From assembly GCA_020284085.1 (NCBI GenBank), contig JACEVL010000833.1, positions 402,501 through 466,500 of the forward strand: a stretch of 64,000 bases of DNA, written 5' to 3'. The position numbers and the translations under genes were made by a program. The notes under the pieces are model-generated. The model had not been told where the DNA came from. It searched no databases and saw nothing but the letters and a program-made list of their open reading frames with translations. Positions 48,501-63,500 of the stretch are shown here, one piece after another (the first letter of the stretch is position 1; each line of letters starts with the position of its first letter). This DNA comes from Aporrectodea caliginosa (Eukaryota > Annelida > Clitellata > Crassiclitellata > Lumbricidae).

Positions 48501-51500
48501 TATGAGCCATTCGGTGGCCGTGGGACGTCGAGTCAGGCTGGATCGCGTATGCCAACTCCCAGTTCACAGTCGACTGCAATGACGTCTCTTTCTTCGGATG
48601 TCGGCAAAAAGCCAGAGCTCAAAAGTGATAGTTCTAAAGAAGCAGCTACGTCAAAACCTCCCGAGTCACTAAAGAAACCGGATACTGGGTTGAATAAGGA
48701 ATCTTCCCAGGGTCTGGCAGACTCTTCCAAAATCCCAAGTTCTTCCGCAGCATTTCCATCATCATCTGCATCTCAGAACTTCCAGTTGCCAGGCCAAGGA
48801 GTCAGACCTTCAATTGGCAATCAGGCACTTCCTTCAACAGCACCTCAGAAGTTTGACTCAGTGGGCCGTGGGGTTCAACCTTCTGGTACACGTGCGGATG
48901 GTCCTGACCCGATGGGTCTTGGGCTTCGACCTCCTGGTTCACGTGCGGAGGGTCCTGGCCCAATGGGTCGTGGTGTTCGACCTACTGGTCCACGTATGGA
49001 GGGCCCTGGCCCAATGGGTCTTGGGTTTCGACCTCCTGGTCCACGTGCAGAGGGTCCTGGCCCAATGGGTCTTGGGGTTCGACCTCCTGGACCACGTGTG
49101 GAGGCTCCTGGCCTAATGAGTCTTGGGGTTCGACCTCCTGGTCCACGTGCAGATGGTCCTGACCCAATGGGTCATGGGATTCGACCACCTGTTTCTGACC
49201 TGATGGCTCGTGGTGTTCGACCTCCTGGTCCACGTGGAGAAGGTCTTGACCCAATGGGTCGTGGGATTCGACCTCCTGGAACCAGCGCACAGCCAAGATT
49301 TCCAGGTGTGTTAGATGCTAGAGCAAGCACTCCTGGGCCCAGGGGACTGACGCCGGATGCTGGCGGAATGAAGTTCACCAAGTGGCAGGCCCCAGGTGGA
49401 ACTGGGTTGGAAGAGGTGTCAGAGGAAATGGAACAAATGGATCCAGAATTAGAGCATCATGCTCCATTGGGATTTGATCCTCGGGGTCGTGTGGGCTTCG
49501 GCGGTGGACCGCGATTTCCAGCTCCTGGTTTGATGCCCGGAATGGCAAGGGGTATGCGACCCCCATTCCCCAGAGGTCCCGATCCTCGATTTAGGCCACG
49601 GATGCCACCTGGAGTTGGAGCTCGCATGCAGTATGACATGCTGGCAAGTGGTTCTTATTCAACTCCAGCCGACTCCTTTCCAGGTGAAGAGAGTGTGGAT
49701 TATGGTGCAGAGGAGCAAGAAGACTTCTCACAGGACTTCGGGGAAGAAGGATTTTTTGGTAAAAGGAAGGGAGAAGAAGTGGGGCAAGAGTTCGGAACGG
49801 AGGAGACGTACGAGGAGGAAGTGAATCCACCGGCTACAAAATTCGGGCGAATGGACCCCGGCCTAAGACCACCATTTCCAAGGATGCCAGCTGGTAGAGG
49901 GTTTGGCCCTAGAGGGCAACGATTTGATGCTCCCTTTGGTGTTCCCATGGGAATGAGGCCACGGTTTGATCCAGGGCCTGGGCGGATGGTTAGGCCACCT
50001 CAGCTTAGAGGTGGGCCTGTTCCACTGATGCAGCTCAGTTTAAGAGGACCTGTTCCCGAACAGCATGAAATGGAAGAAGCAGCTTATGGAGAAGAGGAAT
50101 ATACAGAGGAGCTGGAGACAGAAGAAGGCCTCGAAGCGGAAGCCGAGGTGTTGGAACAGCCTGGTCGTTTCATGCATTTTGGGCCACGGGGACCCCCTGG
50201 CATTCGGGGCGGTTTACCAAGGCCTCCGATGGCACCTTTTGGACCAAGAGGCAGTGCAGCAAGGTGGCCGAGGCCGCCTCTAGAAGAATTTCATCCGGGC
50301 ATGGGAAGAGGAGGACTGGGCAACATGAGAGGCCCACGACCTTTTCCCGGTTTTGGAAATTCTCGGATGGCCTTCTCCGACGACAACCAGAAAGACTATA
50401 CTGAAGAAGCGTTCATTGGTCTTCAACCTCCTGATGCCATGTATGACGAAGAAGGGAATCTAGTGGTGGCCGAGGAGAACTGGGGCGAGGCCGATTATGC
50501 TGAAGAAGAAGGAGCCGAAGAAGTTTATGATGCTGAGTATGTAACTACCTGCATACGTTTCCCCATGCATTTAAAATGCTCTTTCAGATTGCTATATAAC
50601 TATAACTATATAACAGGATATTTGTAGGAACCTGCTGCCTGTAAAATCCCTTGCTAAATCTTTCTTGGTGGTCACTGCCAGTATTTGCAGTCACAGTAAC
50701 TCTTACCACAATGACTGTTCCAACTCCAGAACCACATAATGTGATAAATATATGCCTGTTTGAATATTAACCTGAATGTATATATTCCAGACTCTCCTAA
50801 TAGCTTGCATTAGATTTATGTGCATTCTGTTATTGCAATTGCAAACGTGGATCACAAATTTGATTCAGCTTTCAATTGCGACTTAGTTTTGCAACCTTTT
50901 GTAATGTTGTGAGGTATTGGGTTTCCAAAGTATGCACCATAAGGAATGCCTTACGTGAATATGTAATGTAACAAGACATTTATATAGCACCACTTAAGAG
51001 TCTCACAGAAGCGCTCATTACATAACATTCCATGCATATGTACATTCATACTTCCATGCATCACCACATGTTGCTTAGATATTTTTCATGTTATTCAGGT
51101 GTCTTTAAAACTTTAAAATATTTTGTTTTCTTTTCAGTGATCTAACTGGCAAAGTAGACAGTGACGGAGCACCAATTGTAAGTAACTGGCTTGTCTATTA
51201 ATTTAACAGATATTCATTTGAAACTAAACAATTGAATGATATTGACAGCCACTGTTTCTCTTTGTTAAAGATCAATTTTTAAGTTATTCCTTCAATGTTT
51301 TATTTGACGTCAGTATGGCATAACTCCTTTGCTATTGTATTAATTGCCTCAGCACATTACGTATATAGTTTTGCATGTGTCTTATGTCTGGGCATTTTTA
51401 AGACTGTCCAGAGCACTGGTCACTAAGTGCATCACTAGCAGAATATTATCCAAAGTTCATTGCAGTCATTCGAAGTCAGACTCTGTAAAGCATCTTCACT

Positions 51501-54500
51501 CTAAGATAGTGTTAGCGCATAATAATAATAGTAATAATAATAACAATGACGGTAATTAAATGGCGCCGTAACACAGCCATGCCGTTACAAGGGTGCCTTG
51601 TAACAGCATGGTGCTTTTGTAATGGCAAAACGAATTAAACCGATGCAATAGCGAAGTCGTGCTGAACATGCAGACTGAAGCAGATACTAAAAAATGTGTG
51701 CCAAAATTATAATTGAGCCTAGGCCTGTGCTTATATGCTGTATGCCTTGAGCTGTTAGCTTGTGGTCATAAGCGTTCTCAGAATTCCTTTAAATTCTCAG
51801 AGTGTGAGTCGTATAGATGAGAAGGGTGTTTTCTTTGGTTGTAGCAGTTTTCTGAGCGTGAACATGAACTTATCAAAAAAGCAGCAGAGGAACTGAAGCT
51901 GTTGACTCAGACACTAGACCCTGCTGCATTGCTGTCCTCGATGACACCAGCTCAAGAGAAACCCAAGCCACCAACTGGGGCTTCCCTCACTGCCTATCCT
52001 AAAGATGATATGAGGGTAAGAACTAACTGGCATCAAAGACAAATTTTCAGAAACTGAAAATGATTGATCAAAAATATAAAGCAAGGACCATCCATAGCAA
52101 AGTACTTGTTGCTGCAGCATGAAAGTGTGTCACAAAAAAATATCACTGCAGCATGAAAGTGTGTCACAAAAAATGTGGAAAATTCACTGAATCGGTAGAA
52201 TCAAAACTGTACTGAATGTTTTTGCATTGAGATTGTTTGGTGTTGTGCAGTTCTAATGATTTTTGCCTAAGGATTGTATGGAATTGTATAGAATGATTTT
52301 TGCACAGACATTGCTATTGAGTTTGTAATGTGCACATTAAAAATGTTCAGATATATGCATAAATGCATGCAGTGTACTTACATACATTAGCAAACTGTGA
52401 TGATACTGCTGAAAAGAAGTCCTATACATCAAATTAGTCAAGTACCCGTTTTGTTTTTCATGTTTGACAATCCAACATACTGTTGGTGTAAGTGGTTCAG
52501 AAAGCAATGTTTTTGATTAAAGTCTTTTATACAAATTTAAATTTAGTAATAATATTCATTTGTTCAATTCAAATTAACACACTGCGGTATGATTACCGGT
52601 ATATGAAAGAGTAGGAACACAAGTTAAACAGGAGTTTATTTTATAACTGTATGGTAGCCTGTTAGGCGCCGATCCATCCTACTGCTGCTCAGTTTACCAT
52701 TACCCTGGGGAGTGGAAGGCTGAGTCAACCTTATTGGGCTAGCGAGTATCGAACCCACATCCTTCTATTCTGTGTATTACCATTCAACCATCACCCTGTC
52801 CCAGTTGCAGATTTCGGGTAAATGAATTACAGAGGTATTTTCTCTTCTGAAATTTCTGTGAGAAGCATTTGCTAATACAGCAGCTTAAGCAGAAGTTGAT
52901 CTAAACAGGGAAGTTGTGTGCAGTAGCAGCTGCTTCACCATCCCGCATTAAAGTAGTCTTGTAATGTAATGTAATGTAATTAGTAATTTATATAGCGCAG
53001 CTCACAGCCGAGGCCATTCAGTAGCGCTCCCAGTGCGAGAACTCCGAGAGAAGAAATAGGTTTTAAGGAGAGAGAGGGATGAAGACAATGATCCAGAAAG
53101 AAAAGTTTCACGCAATGTGAAGGGAAGGGCATTCCACAAAGAGGGCCCAATGATGGCAAAGGATCGAGTTTGAGCAATCGTGGTCCTAGCTCGTGGGACA
53201 AAGAAGTCAGACCGGTCCAGAGATCGGAGAGGCCGATGAGTAGATGCAGAAAGAGGAGGACGAATTACATCCCTGAGGTATTTTGGGGCAAGTCCCAGTT
53301 TGGATTTGAGGACCAAAGCAAGGATTTTAAACTGAATGCGGTCAGAGAGAGGAAGCCAATGCAGTTGGGTGACCTTGAAAGATGATATATGGGAGTATTT
53401 AGGAAGGTGAGCAATCAATTGAGCAGCAGCATTAAGAACAGATTGAATAGGGGATAGACGGACCTTGGGAAGACCAATAAGTAGGGAATTGCAATAATCA
53501 ACTCTGGAACAGACAAATGCATGGACAGTCTTGGGTACCCATATGTGGAAACTGTTGGCAATCAGGTAGCTAGCTATCCATGCTATCCTAAATTAGATTG
53601 TGTGCTAAATAAACATTTCATACATAAACATTTCATGGCTACTTCATCACTCTGTAAAGTGAAGGTGGCCTTTATTGTGTGTTCTCACAATATCCGTCTT
53701 GTTTTAGGATGAAACTGAAGAGCCGCTAGACTATGAGGTCAGTTTCCCCTTATTGGATGTTGTCCATTAGGAGCCCTTGCAGAAACTCGTGTAAAAAATA
53801 AAATGTCTCCCATATCCCAGAGTAGACAAAGCAGAGCTCCTCATTTCCTTTTTTCAGGTCCTTAATCCTGTGAACCCGACAGGCCTGAAAATTAGGCATG
53901 TATTGTATACCCCAAAAGCCGAAAAACCGGCCTGACAATTTACCATCATTTCCCGACAAGATGGTAAATTGACTTGTGCTTAATTAGTGCTCACACGGTG
54001 CACACCTGTACATTTCATTGCAAATTTATATATATATATATGATATATAACATGTATATTGTATATTATATAATATATATATATATATATTATTCATTCA
54101 TAATATATATTATTGTTGTGGTTGTGTTTACCTCCATTTATTGGCTGTATGAATAACAACGAAATTGACGGTAATTATTCATCGCGTGTTTTACTTCGTT
54201 TATAATGCCAAAACATAAAGTAGTAAGTATCTAGCGGAAAAGATAAGAAACATAATGAAACCATTACCGGTGATGATAGACAGCAAAAACAAGGGACGTA
54301 AACAGGCTTTTACTGTCGCAAAAGGTTTGTGACATATGTATTGGTGGACACGTTCTGCCATGACTTAGTTGGAACCTACCGCCAAATACAAGCGTAGAAA
54401 TTCTGGTACAGACAACACAAGACTATGGAATGAACCCATTGTACCAGCACTGTACCTGCATATATATTGTTGGCAATGTTCATTATATACATGCCAATGT

Positions 54501-57500
54501 ATACAATGCCTGAGCGTCCAGAAGTATGAGGTAGCCAAGCGGGTACATCTAGAAGCTAAGGAAAAGGACTTGCCCAAGCGTTGTAAAACTGTCTAAAGCA
54601 TGCAAATTGTAAACTGTGTAAAGCGTCCAAAATTTTTTTTGCATTGGAATTGACATCAATAACTGCTTTCGAGAAATATAATTCAAAAGTTGAATTTTGG
54701 TGATAATTCACTGAACTATAATAATGAACTGTAGCACAAGGGATGGTACACAGAGAGACTCTGTGATTAAAAATACATAAATGAAATCGTTACGTTGTAC
54801 TGAAGATAAACAATTATGTTATAAAGTGTTTGGGGATCATATTATAATATTGTATAGCTCCTCAAAGTAAAGCAAAAGATTTCTTTAGATCCAAAAATTG
54901 CCAGGAGCCTTGGGTATACGTGCTGAATTGTGCAGGGCATTGGGTTCAAAGGGTTAAGTCGGCTATGGACGTTTACTTCTTGACTGATGCTGGTACTAAA
55001 TATAGTGCTTGGTGACTAAGCAGTGAATTGACCATGTAACGCGTATTTGCAACAAACTTGGCTATATTGATAATAGTCTATTTATACATACTTGCATGCA
55101 TTCATGCATACATACATACATACATACATACATACATACGGAAATATTAGGATACGTTATGTGGGTTTGGAGTTGGAACAGTCATTGTGGTAACAGTTAC
55201 TGTGACTACAAATACTGGCAGTGACCAAGAAAGGTTTAGCAAGGGCTTTTACAGGCAACAGGTTCTTACAAATATCGTAGTCAAATGCAATGTTTGGGTG
55301 AGCAATGAGCAGAGAAAGCTTAGCTGATGTGAGAATTTAAACTTTTGGATGAACTATTATAAGAGTGATTTAAAACTGAATGGGCAGCCAGTGCAATGAA
55401 AGCAATATACGTTTAATGTGTCAACCTATTAATAATATCAACGTGTTTCACCCATATCAGCATTTACGTTGCTTTCAGTGTTCATTTCTCATTCCTAGTT
55501 CCGAAGCAGACATTGATTGGCCAAAGCCATAGAAATGGAAGTGCTATTGCATCTCAGAACAGTACTAATGCTCATGTGCTGGTGCCAAAATATAAATTGG
55601 CTCAGTAGGAACAGCAATCCTGCAGAGATAACTTTGTACATGTATGAATGTTAGTTTTTTGTGAATTCTGATTTCGATAAAAATTTCAATTTCTGAGTTA
55701 TGCTGACTTCATCTGAATGGTACTTTAGGGTGACCGTGAATACCTTGATCGAGATGACCGATTTATTCGTGGTGAGAGGCTTAGGGGTCGTTTCCATGAG
55801 GAACCCAGTTACCCAGAGGAGGAATATGGTGCAGAGCCATATGCGTCAGATACATACCGAGGTCCTCCGTGGCACGAAGAAGACCTGCAAGGAAGAAGAC
55901 CGTTGCCTCCAGATTTGGACTTTCGAGGTCCTGGGAGGGACTTTGAGCCTGGATTCCATGAACCTCCCTGGCGAGAAGATCCGGAATTTCGTGAAGGTCG
56001 TTTTCCAAGAAATTCCGAAGATTTTGACCGCATTGATCGGAGGCCATTTGAAGGCCGTTGGGGGCCACCACCGGACTGGGATCGAAGAAGTCCACCTTTT
56101 GCATCTGAGAGGTATACCTTTTTACTTGGTTTTTGTTGATTTTGTTACACTGGTGACCTTTGTTAGGTCTTGCAGTTCTCGGTAGTATATACACCCCTTA
56201 AGACTGTCCAGAGCACTGATCACTAAATGCATCAGTGGCCGAATATTATCCAATTTCGTTTTGCTCGATTGTGTTGTGGTAAAAGGGTCATCATTCGTAG
56301 AGCTTTCATGATACGTTGGCTTTGATATGTTGGCGATTTGTTTGAGAAAGGGTTTGCTGGTTGTAGTAGGGGTGTAATGGATTCTATGGCTGCATTGTGT
56401 GCTTCTGCATTGGCTTGATTTGTCTAAACAGCCCTTCAATTTTCTTTCTTTTAGCAACACTCTTTAGCAGTTCTGTTGGGCATTGGGTTTTACAGTTATT
56501 GATTTCATTTATAGGGGACCTCGTGGGCCGCCACTTCCTCCGCTTCCAAATCCTCGCGAATTTCTGGAAAACCTAGAAAGCCGTGCTCGACCACCGTCAT
56601 TTGGTGAGTTTACATTGAGAATATGATACGTTATCGCTCAAAATGACTTCTAGTGTCTTCGACCAAAGGGTTAAAGCAGCAGTGATGTGAAATTGTGGGA
56701 AAGTTTACTGTTTCATTTGCACAAGTTGTTATTCTAGTGTCTTCTACCAAAGGTTTAAAGTGGCATTAGTGTGAAATTGTGGTGAAGTTTTACTGTTTAA
56801 TTTGTGCAAGTTGTATTGGAGCAGTAACAGTTGTCATTTTCAATTAAATATTCCTCACCATTGTATTTAATGAAACGTCAATACCTTTGTGAGGTTGTAT
56901 AAATGTGCTATATAAATGGAAAGATGCAGTAGAGTGCTTGTGTCTAGGACATGGACCTCCACCACCTCGTCCTCCACCATTTGATGCTTTTCCGCCTCCT
57001 GGTACCTCGGCAGTCTTCGACTATGGACATGGTGAACCTGCGGGTGATGCATACGATCGGCGCTCGCAGAATGCGGAACCGGAAGAGTTCTGGCCGGACA
57101 GAGACGAGGACATGAGGTTCCGAGGAGGATGGGAGAGGGATCGAGACTTGTGCCACGAGCGGGACTTGGTCTCAGGCGATTTTGATCGAGATCGAAGACC
57201 TCCATTTCCTGATATCCATGAAAGGGGAGGCCGGCCAGAGCACAGGGAACGCGACTTTCCAGGTAACTTTCTGATCTCACACTTGGATTAATCTGGAGAT
57301 GAAAAGTAGTGCCTGGAAAAGGCACTGTCGATTTGCACTATTGTAGTACACAGCCATATTTCAGTAACTTTTGAAGTTCTTCAAGAGCATGGTGTGTAAG
57401 TAGCCAGGTAGTTAATACATATTTAATATGTTAATGTCTCCCATATCTAACACGAGTAAATGACGGTGTGTGCCTTACCTTTTGCAGGTCGGTGAACTGG

Positions 57501-60500
57501 TGAATTCCAAAGTCGGTGCATTGCAGGACTGTTTGCATCCCATGTTATCCATATATACCAAATAACGTGTATGATTATAAATTGAAAGTTCTGCTTGTGT
57601 TTATTTATCTCCATTGTTCTTGTTAACTGTGCATGCGGTGTTAAATAAAATATTGGTTTTTATTTCAGGTTCACATGAACGAGACAGAGGAAGTCGAAAC
57701 AGGGATCTTGACAGTAGGAGTTCTTCAGATCGAGGAAGCCGCGAGCCCTCGTCTTGGAACAGAGAGCATAGATCTGATCGTGACAGAGAACTGCGCGATC
57801 GAGAGCGGGATTTTAGAGATCATGATCGACGAGGTGCTGACAGAGATGAACACAGAGACAGGTTCGTTGATGTTTAATCTCTTTCCATACTGTGGCAAAA
57901 TTAATTTTTAAAATTGTATTTCTTGTTGCAGATTTTTTTACTGCTGCTGCTGTAATGAGGACGTGTCTGATAGGGAATAACAGTTGGCTTTAAATGAGTT
58001 GTTTCAACAAATCTTTGCTCGTGTATTAGGATTTTAGCGAAGTCCTGGTCTATGAAACTCCAATTTGAAAATACAGTTGAGTGTTAAAATCAAAGGATTA
58101 TAACACTCAACTTACTTAGGTAAAGCAGTAAACCTCTCATGTCCCTAAAAAAAATATTGGAACTTGGTTGTGGCGCTCATCTGTTGCCTTCAGCCCTTGT
58201 GCTGGCTGTAGATGAATCCCATGGTTCTGGACATGAGACCAATGCATCTCAGGACTGGTCATTTACTTCCAAGTTTACACCAGTACCAAATCTTACGGTT
58301 TGGTGCACAAACAACTTGCCGAGTGTTGTTATACAGAATCTATCTGAATAGACCACCGTGTTGTTTTATATAGTGATCTATTAGTTTTCAGGTAAGACGA
58401 TGTTATATATATATATATCTGTTGAGTTATTTTGTTTTCTTGAAGGGGTGGACGGTCCGGTGGCTTTGAAGACCCTTACATGCATCATCCGGGGCACAGA
58501 CATCACGGTCACCAAGGCCCACCAGGTCCTCCTGCTGTCGAAGAGCCAAAGCTGGAAGTGGCTGCTGTCGATGATCTCCTTGTACTTCCAGGTCGTCGGT
58601 CACGCCCAGACCACATTGTGGTCATCATCCGAGGTCCACCTGGAGCTGGAAAGACCTACGTCAGCAGGCTTCTTAAGGTCAGTGAACTCTAATTTTGTTT
58701 CCATGTTTCTGTTGTTTTAATTGTTTTTGAAATATTGTACAACTGTAAGTTTATTCTAAAACTGAAGGTTTTTTCTTTAGTTATGATTATTGATGGATTA
58801 GTGAATGTGGTATCGATCTTGATATTAATTAAATTTAGTTAGGCTGGTGGTGGAATTTGTGCATAGACTTTGTCCTGAAATTAAGAATATTGTATTTGTC
58901 TGAAATGCTGTTTCCTTGATCCCAAATGCATGTTGAACCTTCGAGGCATGCATGTAACATATGATTGATCATAATGATGCAGAGTTGTATTGTCTCGAGA
59001 CACTGTCTCGGTCTCGAGACGCCTCGAGACAGGTTTTTTGATGTCTCGGTCTCGGACCCCACTGTCTGGGTCTCGGTCTCGAGATCATTTCTTGACTTTT
59101 TGGAAACTGTCTCGAAGCGAAAGTCTTGTCTTTTTGGAAACTATCTCGAAGCGAAAGTCTTGTTCTCTTGTAGAAGCGGTCTCCAAAGTTCTCGTACAAA
59201 CTATATTTTGTTCGGAACTTCGTACAGTATCTATATTATAAGTCTTAGTCTGTTTACGTTGTCCTTCCGTTTGTTTGTTTGTTTGTTTGTTTGTTTGTAT
59301 GTTTGTTTGTCCGTTGTCTAAAGGCTCCGAAACGGAACGCTTTAGGGATCTACAAAATTTTACAAAACATTATTACGCCATGTCTAGGTCATCGCGACTA
59401 TTTTCAGCTCGCAATTTTATTTAAACGCCGATATATGGACATTTCAAATTTACAACTTTTTCAACGAGGCTATATCTCAACACCAGGCCATAATATAGCC
59501 ATTTGTCCACGTCACGCGGGCTTAACATGCAATTTTACGTCACGTGGAGCATCTAGGTCAACGCTCTGATTCGCAACCAATCACGATGACCCTTGATTTC
59601 AAATCAGAAGTGGTCACGCCCACGGCAGAATTTCAATGCAACACTTTGGGGATACAAAATTTTTAACGAATGTCTTCATTTGAATTTCTATAGATCTCAA
59701 CCCAACTTTATTTTAACTCAAAATTTACTTTAAATTCCGATATTTGGACATTTTAAGTTTCGATGTGGTCATAGTCTGTTTCAATGCTATTGAAATCTAG
59801 CTATGCAAGAGTATATATTGCATAGAGTTGTTTTAACAATTTCAAGCCAGCGCGTAAATTCGCCATAGGGACACACGAAAAATTTGCACATCGTTAAATT
59901 CAAAGTCACGGGCGCTGACGAAGATGTCGTTAAATTCAAATACACGGGCCCTGAGGAAGATGTCGTTTAATTGAAATACACCGGTCCTGTGGAAGATGTC
60001 GTTAAAGTCAAATACACGGGCGGCTACGAAACGAGGAACAAAGCGTCATTCCTCGCAAAACCGTCGTAATTGAGGTCTGGTAAAAAATACCCCGGGCGAA
60101 GCATTCAATGTGTTATGATTATTTAGCCCGGGGAATAAATAATACGCCTATTATAAGGTTGAGATAACCCGTGCAGTACATGGGCAAAGCAACTATGTTC
60201 ACCTCTAAATATCGTTTCCATTCAGATATATGGACATTTTTTAAATATTTGAAGCCCATCAGCAAATATAGTAAGTATGTAAGTAGCCTTTACTTGCAGC
60301 CGTTAAAAATTACGCCTGGGGAAAACCTGGGCGAAGCCGGGTAAAAATGCTAGTTGTGCTATAAAATTGTCTTGTGCCGAACGGATAACTAGTTAATCGG
60401 AAGTGCCAAACATACAGGAAGTTTTAAAAAGCGGTGTTTCTGGTATTAAGATTTAAGAGTATTGAAAAAAGCAGTCTTAAGCTTGCACTTTCAGTCCAAA

Positions 60501-63500
60501 ATTTCCAATATCTTAAATGTCTCATAAAGAATCTGAAATCGTGAAATTTGCATTCACGCAGTGTGAAATCAATGAAAAACAAAATAAATGGCATGCCGTT
60601 CGTCGTTTGTGTAAAGCCAACTTAAGTGAAACGCTTGGAACAAAATCTAGTTTATCAAGGTGAGTGATGTGACTTATGTCGCTAAATCGCTAATAGGCCT
60701 AGGGCCCATATGGAATGTTGTTGGTTTAAATTTTATAATCATTTAGAAGATTTCAGAATGGCTTAAATATTAATTTTAATTTCTTTATAGTTTATACAAT
60801 TCAGGTGATCGGCTGATTTCAGTGTCTTGACCCTTGTATTAGAGTTCAAAATTTGAGAAAAATTGTTTCGGGACTTGGGTCAAATGTGCATTTCACTCGT
60901 TTTGAACTGTCTCGGACCTGGTGTCTCGTCTCGGTCTCGGTCTCGGACCCCACTGTCTCGGTCTCGGACCCCACTGTCTCGGTCTCGGTCTCGAGTTTTA
61001 TGTCTCGTATACAAGTCTGTAATGATGCAATATGCTTAACTAAGTTGCTTTATATTATAACAGATTACTTGATCTGGTTGAAGCCTCACTTGTAAGGATA
61101 TTGTACTGAGGATGCTGTAATGCATTGTTCCAGTCTCCTCATTGATATTTTAGGAGAAATAAACATACTTCGAGTTTCACTTACACAGATACAGCTGTTC
61201 ATATTTTCTGGCCATTGATTACATAACTTTATCGTAATAGTAATTATGACAATTTATATAGCATCATCAGTAGCAAGGATTCTAGGATGCATTACAATGT
61301 CAACTGTCAGCACAAATGCTGACAATGACAAGCTGTACTGGTTTCCCAGTCACTTTTCGTACACTCTTATCATTAAAGTGCTAAAGAGTCGGTCGTTTGT
61401 AGTATCAGGTGTTTGTTAGTTTCAATAGTTTTTCATTTCTGTCTCTGTCTGATGTGGTTGTTCATCAGGACAAAGAGGTTGCAAATGGAGGCACTGCCCC
61501 ACGAATGTTGTGTCTGGATGATTACTTCATGGTTGAAACAGAGAAAATGGTGGAAGATCCAGAAACAAGAAAGAAGACTAAGAAAACGGTAAACTACCCA
61601 TTAAGAGTCTATCTGAAGAAGGTTGCTGGATGGTAAATCTCGTAAAAGCACTTGTGTGTGAATTGAAGCAATGTGAATGTGAAACTGAGTACTGGATGTA
61701 CAGGCTAACTGTATGGACAGTAAAACTTGATTGGTGCTTTTTGTAGTCATGGAGTTAGAATACTAACCATTTGTGATTAAGCTTAACTAAAATGTTCAAT
61801 TTCGAAGGTTAGCTTGAGGAAGACAGAAACTTCCTTTCCAGATTGCTGTTGCACTTTGGCTCATTTAGTTTTTCTTTATAAAATCCATTGAGCCAAAGTA
61901 TGCTCCTTGGAAACGGAAGTTTTCTTCTTGTCGGACATAAACTAATATAACCTTTGGATTTTCCAAGTGGAAATTTTACTATTTACCAGTAGATGAATTT
62001 GTTATCTGGTGCTGCGGTAATGTTGGGTTCTGAATGGGTTGTGTATCATGTTCTTTGCAAACCATTTTCAGGTTATGGAATATGAGTATGACCCAGCAGT
62101 GGAGCCGTCTTACAAACTTAGTTTCCTAAAGAGTTTCAAACGTCAGATTGATGACTGCTACTTCAACTTCATCATTGTTGATGCGATCTTTGATAAGACA
62201 GAATATATGGACGAGTTTTGGAGCTATGCCAAATCTAAAGGATTCCAGGTGAGTCCAGCATTGAAAATCTTTTGTGCTGTTTCTTACCTACTGCAAAATA
62301 TTTTTCAGTGTGGGAAAGAATAAAGTAAGTGTGAGAGACAACTTCCATTTTAAGTTTGAAGTTCAAGCTTATTAGTGAATTATGAACCAGGACACCTTGC
62401 TATTGAACAGGAACTGATTTTATCGGTTTTTGCTAATTTATTTGTTTAAATTCAGGTTTATGTGGTGGAAACGCAAGCTGAAGTGGGCATTTGTGCTAAG
62501 AGAAACACACATCATCGCAAACAGTCTGATATTCAGAAAGTAAGTGCTTGCGTTACACAACCATCAGTTGGTGACTTTGTTTTGGTATAATACTGACACT
62601 TTTAAATCATGAATTAGCATAAACAGTCTGATATTCAGAAAGTTAAGTGCCTGCACTAAATAAATGTCTGTGGTCTCTTATTTTGGAGATGATTACTGAC
62701 ACTTGGAAAACTGTAATTGAGATGTAAGACTAAGATGTAAGAGCTTGTGTTGCCTGTGAAAGCTGGCAGGCTGCAGTACAGTTGAACAAGTGGCTTAACT
62801 TTTGCAGTTAGGTGCTAGCTTTACAAGGATTTGAAAGAAACTCTGACGTATATGGTGCTTGGGTTTAGGGAATTGTTTGACTGAAGCAGAAACACAGCCA
62901 CGTCAATGCAAGAACAAGATAGGGTCGTCCATTAATTATGTCAACAAAATATGGGGGAAGGAGGTTTGGAAAAGTTTGGCAGTTGTTGACAAGGGGAGGG
63001 GGTCAAAAACAAGTTGACGTCAACAAATTTTTCTCCAATAAATCAACACAGACCCTTCCAAATGGTAGCGAAAAACATTAAGAAATGCTAAAATGTATAA
63101 AGTGCTTAATGTTTAATACTACTAAAATGCTGGTAATAAACTAAACTCATATATTTTGAAATTTGAGATTGCATTTTTTAGTGTCAAATTCTACATGTAT
63201 TGAGCCATTTTGTTTCTTTTTTGTAGGGGGGTTCTGGGATTGTTGACATAATTTTTAGGGGGTCCGTCAATGTTTGACAGTTGTTGACAAGGGGGGAGGG
63301 GGTAAAAAACTGCCTAAAATTTGTTGACATAATTAATGAATGACCCCATACCTACCTCCAACTTTTTGTACTTTGTTAGCATTTGCTATCACATCAAAAT
63401 TTGTTACACTTGAAACTGATTGGAATTGAAGCTGCCATGTGAGGATACAGTAGATGTTCCTTTGTGGAATGTGATGGAGTAAAAGTGTTTTGATTGAATG

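Noticed and set aside
47044..49116. Long alternative-frame and antisense frames within YLPM1 exon 4
   Set aside because: Shadows of the Gly/Pro/Arg repeat coding frame.
50537..50627. YLPM1 ending in a short tail after exon 4
   Set aside because: The tail is intron 4 read-through; a GTATGT donor and conserved downstream exons show the frame continues.
54369..54596. Open frames in YLPM1 intron 7 as an exon
   Set aside because: No family similarity, and exon 7 to exon 8 joins in phase without it.
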